From NCBI GenBank assembly GCA_965602635.1, contig CBFCZU010000037.1, positions 1 through 23,862 of the forward strand: DNA of 23,862 nucleotides. The letters run 5' to 3'. The position numbers and the translations under genes are program-made. Below the pieces are notes generated by a model, which did no database searches, was not told where the DNA came from, and was given only the letters and a program-made list of their open reading frames with translations. Origin of the DNA: CBFCZU01 sp965602635 (GTDB lineage Bacteria; Planctomycetota; Phycisphaerae; SM23-33). Shown in pieces: positions 14,807 through 22,620 of the stretch. The stretch's first letter is position 1. Each line of letters opens with the position of its first letter.

Positions 14807-16011
14807 ACGGCTGGCGGAAATTGATCGTGTGCCTGCTGACAGTGGCGGTGGTGGCCGCGCTGCTGGCGTTGCTGCGGTGGATGATCTTTCCGCTGTTCAG
14901 CGGGCGGCAGGAGATTCTTCGCATGGCGTGCGCGGCCGTGGTGAGCTTCCTCATCGTGGCCCTGGCCAGCCCGCGGATGATACGCTTCCTGATCCGCAAG
15001 AAGCTCGGCGACCGCCCCGAATTCGACCACGCCGCCCTGAACGAGCTGACGCGCCACAAGTCGGCCACCCCCACCATGGGCGGGATGCTGATCGTCCTGG
15101 CCGTCACCGCCAGCATGGTCCTCTTCGCGGACATCAGCGAGATGTACGTGAAGATGGCGTTCCTGGCCCTGCTGTGGCTGGGACTGCTGGGCGGGGTGGA
15201 CGACTACCTCAAGCTGCGCGCCAGCTCAATCGCCGCCCGGTCCGGCGGGCAGGTCTCCGCCAGCCGCGACGGGCTCAGGATGTGGGAGAAAATCCTCTTC
15301 CAGATCGGCCTGGCGGTGCTGCTGGCCATCTTCATCTACGGACACGGGGCTGAGAGCGGAAGCCACGACTTTAAGGGCAGGGCCATCAACGCCGCTCACC
15401 ATTTCTATTTCCCCTTCCGCGCCGAGCCGATCGACCTGCCGCTGTTTGCCTACGTGATCATCACCATCCTGGTGATGGTAGGCTCCTCCAATGCGGTCAA
15501 CCTCACCGACGGCATGGACGGCCTGGCGTCCGGGTGCATGGTCTTCGTCACCGGCGTGTTCCTGGTGCTGGCATGGGTGGTCGGGCACCACGACTGGGCG
15601 AACTTCCTGCACCTGCCATACATACCCGGGGCCTCGGAGCTGACGGTGGTCTGCGCCGCCATGGCCGGGGCGTGCGTCGGCTTCCTGTGGTACAACTGCC
15701 TGCCCGCACAGGTGTTCATGGGCGACACCGGCTCGCTGCCGCTGGGCGGGCTGATAGGCTACATCGCCATCATCACGCGCCAGGAGCTGATGCTATTCAT
15801 CGCCGGCGGCGTCTTCGTGATGGAAGCCATAAGCGTGCTGTTGCAAATCGTTTACTTCAAGGGCACCGGCGGGCGCAGGCTATTCCTTTGCGCGCCCATC
15901 CACCACCACTTCCACCTGTTCGGCTGGGCCGAGTCGAAGGTGGTGGTCCGCTTCTGGCTGCTGAGCATCCTCTGCGCGGCCGTGGCCTTGGCGACGCTCA
16001 AGCTCAGGTGA
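14803..16011 (+). CDS. mraY: Phospho-MurNAc-pentapeptide translocase MraY
   Basis: The 402-residue polytopic membrane enzyme has the MraY signatures: KSATPTMGGMLI (86-97), GVDDYLK with the catalytic-pocket aspartates 133-134, NAVNLTDGMDGLA (230-242), VFMGDTGSLPLGG (304-316) and the APIHHHF histidine motif (364-370). It makes lipid I by moving phospho-MurNAc-pentapeptide onto undecaprenyl phosphate. It is about 40 residues longer than E. coli MraY, partly through a loop at about 182-212 (SGSHDFKGRAINAAHHFY). The start is the GTG at 14803, part of a GTGA overlap with the murF stop, with GAGGAAGAG 6-10 bases upstream. The frame opens earlier (14641) but only as a shadow of murF. In the usual order murD would follow; here ftsW does. 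Confidence 0.95.
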   Translation: MNGWRKLIVCLLTVAVVAALLALLRWMIFPLFSGRQEILRMACAAVVSFLIVALASPRMIRFLIRKKLGDRPEFDHAALNELTRHKSATPTMGGMLIVLAVTASMVLFADISEMYVKMAFLALLWLGLLGGVDDYLKLRASSIAARSGGQVSASRDGLRMWEKILFQIGLAVLLAIFIYGHGAESGSHDFKGRAINAAHHFYFPFRAEPIDLPLFAYVIITILVMVGSSNAVNLTDGMDGLASGCMVFVTGVFLVLAWVVGHHDWANFLHLPYIPGASELTVVCAAMAGACVGFLWYNCLPAQVFMGDTGSLPLGGLIGYIAIITRQELMLFIAGGVFVMEAISVLLQIVYFKGTGGRRLFLCAPIHHHFHLFGWAESKVVVRFWLLSILCAAVALATLKLR

Positions 16012-16031
16012 CGCGCGCAGCGCGAATACTT

Positions 16032-16049
16032 CTAATTCGTTCGAATTAG
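16032..16049 (+). repeat. AT-rich perfect hairpin at the place of the missing murD
   Basis: CTAATTCG and CGAATTAG are perfect inverted copies with only TT between, so the RNA would form a 7-bp stem with a GTTC loop. It fills most of the 53-base gap between mraY and ftsW and is strikingly AT-rich next to its surroundings. No T-run follows. ftsW begins 15 bases downstream, with GGTGGAG just before its ATG. Confidence 0.55.
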
Positions 16050-16064
16050 CGTTTCGGTGGAGCC

Positions 16065-17225
16065 ATGGAAGGCGAGAAGCTCGAACGGATCGAGTTGCGG
16101 GATAGCCTCACCGCACAGGGGCTGATCCTGACGACGCTGGCGCTGATGTCGCTGGGTGTGGTGATGGTTTTCAGCGCGGCGGCGGGGGGCGGGGGCGACC
16201 AGCCGTGGTATCAGCGCACGCATCTGCGCCAGCCGGTCTTCGCGGCCGTGGGTATGCTGATCCTGTGTGTCTTCTGGCGGGTGGACTACCATCGGCTGGC
16301 GGCGCGTCCCTGGGCGGGGCGGGGCGTTCTCGGAAGCGTTCCCTCGCCGGCGACGGCGCTTCTGCTGGCGGCGTTCGTCGCGGCCGCGGCCACGCTGGTG
16401 ATCGGCCAGGCGTCCGGGGGATATCGGCGGTGGATTCGCTTCGGCCCGGTCGGATTCCAGCCTTCCGAGGTGGTGAAGATCGGCCTGCTGGTGGCCCTGG
16501 CGGCCATACTGGGCCGGCCCGGGGCGACCGTGCGAAGCTTCCATCGGGCCTTCCTGCCGGCCGCGGTGCTGACGGGCGTCTCGCTGGCGCTGGTTGTCAC
16601 CGAGGACTTCGGCACGGCCGTGATAATCGCAGTCGCCGCCGGCGCGCTGCTGCTGGCGGCGGGCGTGCCCTGGTACTACCTCGCCGGACTTGTCCCGTTC
16701 TCCGCGGGCGGCTTCTACCTGTTCGTCGTCCGCGTGCCACACCGCTGGGCGCGGATTTCGGCGATGCTGAACCCCACCGACCTGTCCAACCCCGCCGCCT
16801 ACCAGCCCTGGCAGGCGCGGATCGCCGTCGCCTGCGGGGCCGAGCCGGCCGGGCTCGGCCAAGGCGTCGCCAAGCACGGATACCTGCCCGAGGGCCTCAC
16901 CGACTTCATCTTCGCCAACGTCTGCGAGGAGCTGGGGGCCTTGGGAGCGCTGCTGCTGATCGCCCTGCTGGTGCTCTGGCTGGTACTGGCCTGCCGGGCG
17001 GCGGTGAAGGCGCCAGACCGGTTCGGTGCGCTGCTGGCCGGCGGCCTGGGGTTCCTCATCGTCTTCCAGTCGGCCCTGCACATAGCCGTCAACCTCGGCT
17101 GGGCGCCCCCGACGGGCGTCTCGCTGCCGTTCGTCTCGGCCGGGGGCAGCTCGCTGCTGATGCTCTCGGCCGCGACCGCGATTATCGTCTCCGTCACCGC
17201 GCGCAGAAGGGCAGGAGGGCCCTGA
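16065..17225 (+). CDS. ftsW: SEDS-family peptidoglycan glycosyltransferase FtsW
   Basis: The 386-residue membrane protein has about ten hydrophobic helices and the SEDS motifs: GGYRRWIRFGPVGFQPSE (118-135), then the large extracytoplasmic loop with QARIAVACG and LGQGVAKHGYLPEGLTDFIF, followed by NVCEELG, and PTGVSLPFVSAGGSSLL near the C terminus. FtsW polymerises lipid II at the septum together with FtsI, also encoded here. I call FtsW rather than RodA because of its position in the dcw cluster and its partner ftsI; the sequence alone would not settle this. The ATG at 16065 is preceded by GGTGGAG. The stop is followed at once by the murG TTG, without a gap. Confidence 0.92.
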   Translation: MEGEKLERIELRDSLTAQGLILTTLALMSLGVVMVFSAAAGGGGDQPWYQRTHLRQPVFAAVGMLILCVFWRVDYHRLAARPWAGRGVLGSVPSPATALLLAAFVAAAATLVIGQASGGYRRWIRFGPVGFQPSEVVKIGLLVALAAILGRPGATVRSFHRAFLPAAVLTGVSLALVVTEDFGTAVIIAVAAGALLLAAGVPWYYLAGLVPFSAGGFYLFVVRVPHRWARISAMLNPTDLSNPAAYQPWQARIAVACGAEPAGLGQGVAKHGYLPEGLTDFIFANVCEELGALGALLLIALLVLWLVLACRAAVKAPDRFGALLAGGLGFLIVFQSALHIAVNLGWAPPTGVSLPFVSAGGSSLLMLSAATAIIVSVTARRRAGGP

Positions 17226-18338
17226 TTGGCCGTGAACCGACCGGTTTACATCTTTGCCGGCGGTGGGACCGGCGGGCACCTGTTCCCGGCCCTTGCCGTG
17301 GCCGATGAGCTGACCGCGCTGGTGCCAAAGGCGCGGATCGTCTTCGCCTGCTCGGATCGCGACATCGACCGGCGGATTCTCCTGCCGACGCGGCACGCGG
17401 TGGTGGCCCAGCCGGTGCGTCCGATGCCCCGCGGCCCGCGGGGATGGGTCGGCTTCGGCCGGTCGCTGCTGGCCGGGGCTCGGCTGGCCGGCGACCTGGT
17501 CCGCGACCTGCGCCCGGCGGCGGTGCTGGGGCTGGGGGGCTTTGCCGCCGGGCCGGTGGTCTGGGCCGCCGCCTCCGCCGGAGTGAGGACGGGCCTGCTG
17601 AGCATCGACGCCGTGCCGGGGCTGGCCAACCGCCTCCTCGCCGGGCGGGTCGATGCCGTGTTCACGCAGTTCGAGCTGACGGGGCGGGCACTCGGGCGGC
17701 GGCACGGGCCCAAGGCCCGCCTGGTCGGCTGCCCCGTGCGGGCGGGCCTGCTGGCCGGAGACCGGGCCGAGGCGCGAAAGGCCTTTGGCCTGAAGGCGCG
17801 GCGCAAGACGCTGCTGGTGGTGGCCGGCAGCCTCGGCGCCGCCAGCATCAACCTGGCAGTGGCCGAGATCCGGGCGGACCTCGACGAACTGGCGAGGCAG
17901 TGGCAGGTGCTGCACGTGGCCGGGCCCGGCAAAGACGAGGACGCCCGCAAGGCATGGCAGGGCGCCGAGATCCACGCCGCGGTGGTGGAGTTCTGCGACC
18001 GTATGGACCTGGCGTACGCGGCCGCCGACCTGGTGCTCTGCCGGGCGGGGGCGGCGACCGTGGGCGAGCTGTCCGCCGTCGGCAAGCCGGCCGTGCTCAT
18101 GCCGTATCCCCACCACCGCGACCGTCAGCAGTTCCACAACGCCGAGCCACTGGCCTTGGCGGGGGCTGCCGAGGTGGTGGCCGATGCGGGCGATCCGGCC
18201 GCCAACGCCGGCGCGCTCCGCCAGTCGCTTATGCCCATTCTTGGCGACCGCGACCGACTGGAGACGATGAAAGCCGCCGCCGCGAAGCTCGAACGGGCTG
18301 ACGCGGCCGAAAGAATAGCCCGTTTCCTGGCAGGCTAA
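17226..18338 (+). CDS. murG: UDP-GlcNAc:lipid I N-acetylglucosaminyltransferase MurG
   Basis: The 370-residue GT28 glycosyltransferase starts VYIFAGGGTGGHLFPALAVA; GGGTGGH (12-18) binds the lipid phosphate. The donor-side motif is present as CRAGAATVGELSAVGKPAVLMPYPHHRDRQQ in shortened form: RAGAATVGEL, MPYPHH and the QQ that contacts the sugar. It makes lipid II on the inner membrane face. The start is TTG at 17226, directly after the ftsW stop, because GGAGG lies 7 bases upstream of it; the nearby GTG at 17232 is spaced 13 bases and is less suitable. Ninety bases separate it from murC, the largest gap in this half of the cluster. That gap is AT-richer and includes TTGACA at 18401, but no convincing -10. 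Confidence 0.94.
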   Translation: MAVNRPVYIFAGGGTGGHLFPALAVADELTALVPKARIVFACSDRDIDRRILLPTRHAVVAQPVRPMPRGPRGWVGFGRSLLAGARLAGDLVRDLRPAAVLGLGGFAAGPVVWAAASAGVRTGLLSIDAVPGLANRLLAGRVDAVFTQFELTGRALGRRHGPKARLVGCPVRAGLLAGDRAEARKAFGLKARRKTLLVVAGSLGAASINLAVAEIRADLDELARQWQVLHVAGPGKDEDARKAWQGAEIHAAVVEFCDRMDLAYAAADLVLCRAGAATVGELSAVGKPAVLMPYPHHRDRQQFHNAEPLALAGAAEVVADAGDPAANAGALRQSLMPILGDRDRLETMKAAAAKLERADAAERIARFLAG

Positions 18339-18428
18339 AGCAAAACGCGCGATGCGGGCGATACAAGAAAAGGATTGCCAATCGAGCCCCGACGCTGCGT
18401 TTGACAATCAGTCGTGGAAGGGATTACC

Positions 18429-19871
18429 ATGCGCAGGACAATGGCCAGCCAACCCGGCACACTGGTCGGCACCTACGTTCCCGATTCGACCTACCTGGGC
18501 CGGAAGGTCCACCTGATCGGGGCCGGCGGGTCCGGTATGCGCGCACTGGCGCGGATGCTGCTGACGCGCGGGGCGACGGTCAGCGGCTCGGACTCGGCCG
18601 AGTCGGCGGCCCTTGCGGCCCTGGCCGGGGCCGGGGTGGCCGTCACGGTGGGCCAGCAGGCTGAGAACATTCCCGACGGGTGCGACCTGGTGGTTCACTC
18701 CGCCGCCATTCACGGGGCGAACCCGGAGCTGCTCGCCGCCCGCCACAACGGGCTGGAGATACTCAAGTACAGCCAGATGCTGGGGCGGCTGATGAGCGAC
18801 CGCCAGGGCATTGCGGTGGCGGGAACGCACGGCAAGTCAACCACGACCGGCATGGTGGCCTACGGGCTCTCCGCGGCGGGCAAAGATCCATCCTTCATCG
18901 TCGGGGCGACGGTTCAGCAGCTTGGCGGGCCCAGCGGCGTGGGGGCGGGGCGGCACTTCGTGGCCGAGGCGTGCGAGTTCGACCGGTCGTTCCTGAACCT
19001 CTCGCCGACGTTCGCGGCCGTGCTCAACATCGAAGAGGATCACCTGGACTGCTACGAGAACATGGCGGCGATCGTGGAGGCCTTCCGCGCCTTCGCCGCC
19101 AAGATCCCCCCCGACGGGGTGCTCGTTGTCAACGGCGAGGACCGCGACGCGGCGGCGGCGGTGCGCGACGCTTCCTGCCACATTCAGACCTTCGGGCTGG
19201 GCGCCGAGTGTTGCTGGCGGGGCAGCAACCTGACGGCCGATCGCGGGCGGTTCCGGTTCGACGTGCTGTTCGAGGGGCGGCGGTTCTGCCGCATCACCCT
19301 CCAGCTCCCCGGCGTGCACAACGTTTACAACGCCCTGGCGGCGGCGGCGCTGCTCCACCACGCCGGCCTGGGGCCGGACGAGATCGCCGGCGTCGTCGGC
19401 GGATTCGAGGGCATGTACCGCCGGATGACCGTCAAGGCCCAGCTCGGCGGGGTGACCGTCGTGGACGATTACGCCCACCATCCCACCGAGATACAGGTGA
19501 CGCTGCGGGCCATTCGCGATTACTTCAGCCCCCAGCGGATATGGTGCGTCTTCCAGCCGCACCAGCATTCCCGCACCCGCTTCCTGTTGAAGGACTTCGC
19601 CCGCTGCTTCGGCTCGGCCGACAAGGTCATCGTGCCGGACATCTACTTCGTCCGCGACAGCCAGCGCGAGGCCGAGCACATCTCCTCCGCCGACCTGGTA
19701 GCCCAGGCGCGCCTCAACGGAGGCGACGCGATTTACCTCCGGAGCTTCGAGGAGATCGTCGAGCACCTCAAGGAGTCCCTCGCCCCCGGCGACCTGGTCG
19801 TGACGATGGGCGCGGGCAACATCTGGGAAGTTGCGGATGAAATTGTTCGCTGGCTTGGAACAAGTCCTTAA
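18429..19871 (+). CDS. murC: UDP-N-acetylmuramate:L-alanine ligase MurC
   Basis: The 480-residue Mur ligase has the N-terminal Rossmann loop VHLIGAGGSGM (27-37), the P-loop VAGTHGKSTTT (130-140), EACEFDRSFLNL, the nucleotide-sugar motif NIEEDHLDCY, GVHNVYNALAA and the C-terminal VVDDYAHHPTEI. It adds the first amino acid, L-alanine, to UDP-MurNAc. I place the start at the ATG at 18429, with GGAAGGG 6-12 bases upstream, not at the GTG at 18414 in the same frame, which lies within that ribosome site. Residues 14-18 read GTYVP, also found at exactly 14-18 of the Ddl encoded two genes later. The end overlaps murB by 35 bases. Confidence 0.95.
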   Translation: MRRTMASQPGTLVGTYVPDSTYLGRKVHLIGAGGSGMRALARMLLTRGATVSGSDSAESAALAALAGAGVAVTVGQQAENIPDGCDLVVHSAAIHGANPELLAARHNGLEILKYSQMLGRLMSDRQGIAVAGTHGKSTTTGMVAYGLSAAGKDPSFIVGATVQQLGGPSGVGAGRHFVAEACEFDRSFLNLSPTFAAVLNIEEDHLDCYENMAAIVEAFRAFAAKIPPDGVLVVNGEDRDAAAAVRDASCHIQTFGLGAECCWRGSNLTADRGRFRFDVLFEGRRFCRITLQLPGVHNVYNALAAAALLHHAGLGPDEIAGVVGGFEGMYRRMTVKAQLGGVTVVDDYAHHPTEIQVTLRAIRDYFSPQRIWCVFQPHQHSRTRFLLKDFARCFGSADKVIVPDIYFVRDSQREAEHISSADLVAQARLNGGDAIYLRSFEEIVEHLKESLAPGDLVVTMGAGNIWEVADEIVRWLGTSP

Positions 19872-20715
19872 GAGCGACGAGCCGCTGGGGCCTTACACCT
19901 GGCTTGGCATCGGCGGGCCGGCGCAGTACTTCGCCACGCCGACAAGCGTCGAGCAGCTCGCCGAGGTCCTCCGCCGCTGCCGGGAGAACGAGGTCCCCGT
20001 GCGCATGCTTGGGGGCGGGGCGAACCTGCTGATAGACGACTCCGGGACCAAGGGGATGGTGATCAAGCTCTCCGGCGAGCAGTTCGCCTCTGTCAGCTTC
20101 GGCGAGGGCGGGCTGCGGGCCGGCGCCGGCGCAGACCTGATGAGACTGGTGTTCCGCTGCGTCCGCGAGGGACACTCCGGGCTGGAGTGCCTCACCGGCA
20201 TCCCCGGCACCGTCGGCGGGGCCGTGCGCATGAACGCCGGCGGGGCCTTCGGAGACATCGGAAACGCCATCGAGTCGGTCGAGCTGATGGACTCCGACGG
20301 CGTCGAGTACACCCGCCACCGCGGCGACCTCGTCTTCGGGTACCGAAGCAACAACATCACCTCCAAGGTCATCCTGGCGGCGCACTTCCGCCTCGCCGAG
20401 GACGACCCGCACAGGATTCTCAACCAGGTCAAGCAGATCTGGATCTATAAGAAGAACACCCAGCCGCTGGGGCGGCGCAACGCCGGGTGCGTGTTCAAGA
20501 ACCCTCGTGGCCTGTCGGCCGGCGCGCTGATAGACAAGGCCGGGCTCAAGGGAAGACGCGAGGGCGGCGCGTACGTAGCCGAGAAGCACGCCAACTTCAT
20601 CCTGGCCGAGAGGGGGGCGCGGGCATCGGACGTGCTGAAGCTGATCAACACCATTCGCGAGACTGTTTACAAGCGCTTCGAGGTCTACCTGGAGCTCGAG
20701 CTGGAGGTGTGGTGA
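19837..20715 (+). CDS. murB: UDP-N-acetylenolpyruvoylglucosamine reductase MurB
   Basis: The 292-residue FAD enzyme has YTWLGIGGPAQYF (20-32), the FAD-binding MLGGGANLLI (57-66), LTGIPGTVGGAVRMNAGG (119-136), GYRSNN (Arg170), NAGCVFKNP (215-223) and KHANFILAERGA. It reduces UDP-GlcNAc-enolpyruvate to UDP-MurNAc, the substrate of MurC. The position of the proton-donating serine (AGS[VF]FKNP in E. coli-type enzymes) is Cys218; a thiol can serve the same role, and I believe this variant occurs in other bacteria. The absence of the extra domain and the length of under 310 residues fit the shorter type II form. The ATG at 19837 is inside the end of murC, with GGGAAG 6 bases upstream; a TTG at 19831 in frame is less likely. 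Confidence 0.94.
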   Translation: MKLFAGLEQVLKSDEPLGPYTWLGIGGPAQYFATPTSVEQLAEVLRRCRENEVPVRMLGGGANLLIDDSGTKGMVIKLSGEQFASVSFGEGGLRAGAGADLMRLVFRCVREGHSGLECLTGIPGTVGGAVRMNAGGAFGDIGNAIESVELMDSDGVEYTRHRGDLVFGYRSNNITSKVILAAHFRLAEDDPHRILNQVKQIWIYKKNTQPLGRRNAGCVFKNPRGLSAGALIDKAGLKGRREGGAYVAEKHANFILAERGARASDVLKLINTIRETVYKRFEVYLELELEVW

Positions 20716-20718
20716 GCC

Positions 20719-21699
20719 ATGGCCGGCGAGGAGGCGACCGCCGAACGCCTGACGGAGGGTACCTACGTGCCCACGCGGACGCTGGACATAACCGTCCTGA
20801 TGGGCGGCCCGAGCAGCGAGCGCGAGGTGTCGTTCGTCTCCGGGCGAGCCGTCGCCGACGCGCTGGCGCACTGCGGGCACAAGGTCACCGCCGCCGACAT
20901 CAGCCCGGAGGATACCTCCGCGCTCGATCGCGAAGGGCTGGAGACCGTCTTCATCGCCCTGCACGGACCCTTCGGCGAGGACGGCCAGGTGCAGCTCCTC
21001 TGCGAGGACCGCGGCCTGGCGTACGTGGGCTCCGGGCCGGTGGCGTCGAAGCTGGCCATGGATAAGGACGCCTCCAAGCGTCTCTTCCGCGCCGCGGCCC
21101 TGGAGACTCCCCCGTGGGCGGTGATCGAGCAGGGCACGCCGCCGGATCGGCTGGCCGGTCTGCTGGCGCGGACGCCGCCGCCGTGCGTGCTCAAGCCCAT
21201 CGACGGCGGATCGAGTGTGGACATAACGATCGCCCGCGACGAGCCGGCCCGAGACGAGGCGCTGGCGGGCCTGCTGGCGGCTTACGGGCGGGCGATGATC
21301 GAGGAGTTCATCCCCGGGCGGGAGATGACGGTCAGCATCCTGGCCGAGGAGTCCCTGCCGCTGGTGGAGATTCGCCCGGCCCGGGAGTTCTACGACTACT
21401 ACGCCAAGTACGAGGACGACGCCACGGAGTATATCGTCGCCCCGGACGTGCCGCCGGGAGTCGCCGACCGGCTGGCGAGCGACGCCCTAAAGGCCCACCA
21501 GGCCCTGGGCTGCCGCGACTTCAGCCGGGTCGATTTCATGCTGACTGACGACGGCCGGCCGCACGTGCTGGAGGTCAACACGATCCCCGGCTTCACCAGC
21601 CACTCGCTGCTGCCCAAGGCCGCCGCCGCCGCGGGGGTGAGCTTCGAGCGGCTCTGTGACAGGCTGGTGAGTCTTGCCCTGGAGCGGCACCGAAGGTAG
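20719..21699 (+). CDS. ddl: D-alanine--D-alanine ligase
   Basis: The 326-residue ATP-grasp ligase has VLMGGPSSEREVSFVSG (26-42), FIALHGPFGEDGQVQ, VLKPIDGGSSVDI, the omega-loop EFYDYYAKYEDD and FMLTDDGRPHVLEVNTIPGFTSHSL in two parts (FMLTDDGRPHVLEVN, then TIPGFT). The tyrosine-rich omega loop is that of D-Ala-D-Ala enzymes rather than D-Ala-D-lactate ligases. It makes the dipeptide that MurF uses. Compared with E. coli DdlB, which begins almost at the GGxSxE loop, there is an N-terminal extension of about 20 residues (MAGEEATAERLTEGTYVPTR) holding the GTYVP motif shared with MurC. The start lies 3 bases after the murB stop, with GAGGTG 9 bases upstream. The ftsQ start is 9 bases after its stop. 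Confidence 0.95.
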   Translation: MAGEEATAERLTEGTYVPTRTLDITVLMGGPSSEREVSFVSGRAVADALAHCGHKVTAADISPEDTSALDREGLETVFIALHGPFGEDGQVQLLCEDRGLAYVGSGPVASKLAMDKDASKRLFRAAALETPPWAVIEQGTPPDRLAGLLARTPPPCVLKPIDGGSSVDITIARDEPARDEALAGLLAAYGRAMIEEFIPGREMTVSILAEESLPLVEIRPAREFYDYYAKYEDDATEYIVAPDVPPGVADRLASDALKAHQALGCRDFSRVDFMLTDDGRPHVLEVNTIPGFTSHSLLPKAAAAAGVSFERLCDRLVSLALERHRR

Positions 21700-21708
21700 C
21701 CACTGCTC

Positions 21709-22620
21709 ATGCTCGGAAAGAAGAAAAAGGCCAGACCCGCTGCCAGGCCCGCCGGCTCGACCCGGCGCGATGACGGCGAGCCCGCCCGCTGGGCCGGGGC
21801 GGCGCTGGGCATCGCCGTGACCCTGGGCGTTGTCGCCCTGCTGGGCGCGGCCCTGTATGCCGTCCGCGGGGGCCTGCTGTCTTCGCCGGCGTACTCGCGG
21901 CGGGTGGCCCGGGTCCGCCTGCCGGGGATAAGCGAGCAACTTCCGCCCGACATCGCCCGCGGCGTGGTCGCCTTCGTTCAGCAGGCGGCCGAGGGGCGAA
22001 GCGTCTTCGAGGACGGCCTCACCCGGGCGGTTCACGAGAGGGCCCTGGCCAATCCTTGGATCGCCTCCGTCAATGGCGTCAGCAAGCAGCCCGACGGGGA
22101 GGTGCTGGTGGAGGCCCAATACCGCCGGCCCTTCGCCCTCGTCCGGTCGGCAGCGCTGCCGGCGGGCCCGCTGGTGGTCGTGGACGCCCAGGGCGCGGTC
22201 CTGCCGATCGCCCCCAGCCGCGTCCGCCGGGGCGAGTGCCTGACGATCGGCGACGTCGCCAGCCCGCCCCCGGCGGCGGGCAGCAAGTGGGACGCGCCCG
22301 ACCTGATCGACGGCCTGAAGCTCCTGAAGCTGCTCAGGCCCAGGCCGTACTTCGACCAGATCAGCCTGATCGACGTCCGCAACCACGACGGGAGCAGCCA
22401 GCTCGAGCCGCACATCCGCTTCTGGGCCCAGGTCGGGCGGCGCAGGCGGACGGACGTCCGGTTCGGCAGGTTCCCCCTGGACGACCTGGACGACTGCGTC
22501 AGCCCGGCGACCAGGCTCGAGTGGCTCGACGCCATCGTCGCCAGGTACGGCGGGCGGCTGGCCGGCATCCGAAACTTCATCGAGCTTCGGTATGACGAGC
22601 CATACGAAAGCGACGGTTGA
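21709..22620 (+). CDS. ftsQ: FtsQ-like cell division protein
   Basis: The 303-residue protein has a basic cytoplasmic tail (MLGKKKKARPAARP), one membrane helix (about 28-51) and a periplasmic part. The region NPWIASVNGVSKQPDGEVLV, followed by EAQYRRPFALV, fits the POTRA domain of FtsQ/DivIB, in which a hydrophobic-Pro-Trp turn precedes a strand of the form VEVxExxPxAxV. The rest (about 150-300) is a divergent beta domain. FtsQ links early and late divisome parts through FtsB and FtsL. The identification rests on topology, the POTRA-like stretch and its place right after ddl, where ftsQ stands in most dcw clusters. Normally ftsA and ftsZ follow; here a membrane protein of unknown family overlaps its last 29 bases. 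Confidence 0.8.
   Translation: MLGKKKKARPAARPAGSTRRDDGEPARWAGAALGIAVTLGVVALLGAALYAVRGGLLSSPAYSRRVARVRLPGISEQLPPDIARGVVAFVQQAAEGRSVFEDGLTRAVHERALANPWIASVNGVSKQPDGEVLVEAQYRRPFALVRSAALPAGPLVVVDAQGAVLPIAPSRVRRGECLTIGDVASPPPAAGSKWDAPDLIDGLKLLKLLRPRPYFDQISLIDVRNHDGSSQLEPHIRFWAQVGRRRRTDVRFGRFPLDDLDDCVSPATRLEWLDAIVARYGGRLAGIRNFIELRYDEPYESDG

Noticed and set aside
16032..18407. Minus-strand open frame of 791 codons opposite ftsW and murG
   Set aside because: Composition is repetitive Gly/Gln/Arg/His with no domain; it is the antisense of two well-supported genes in high-GC DNA.
18401..18430. Possible internal promoter before murC: perfect TTGACA at 18401-18406
   Set aside because: The only -10-like hexamer at suitable spacing (TACCAT, 18425-18430) overlaps the murC ATG, so transcription would start inside the gene. 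A -35 alone is not enough.
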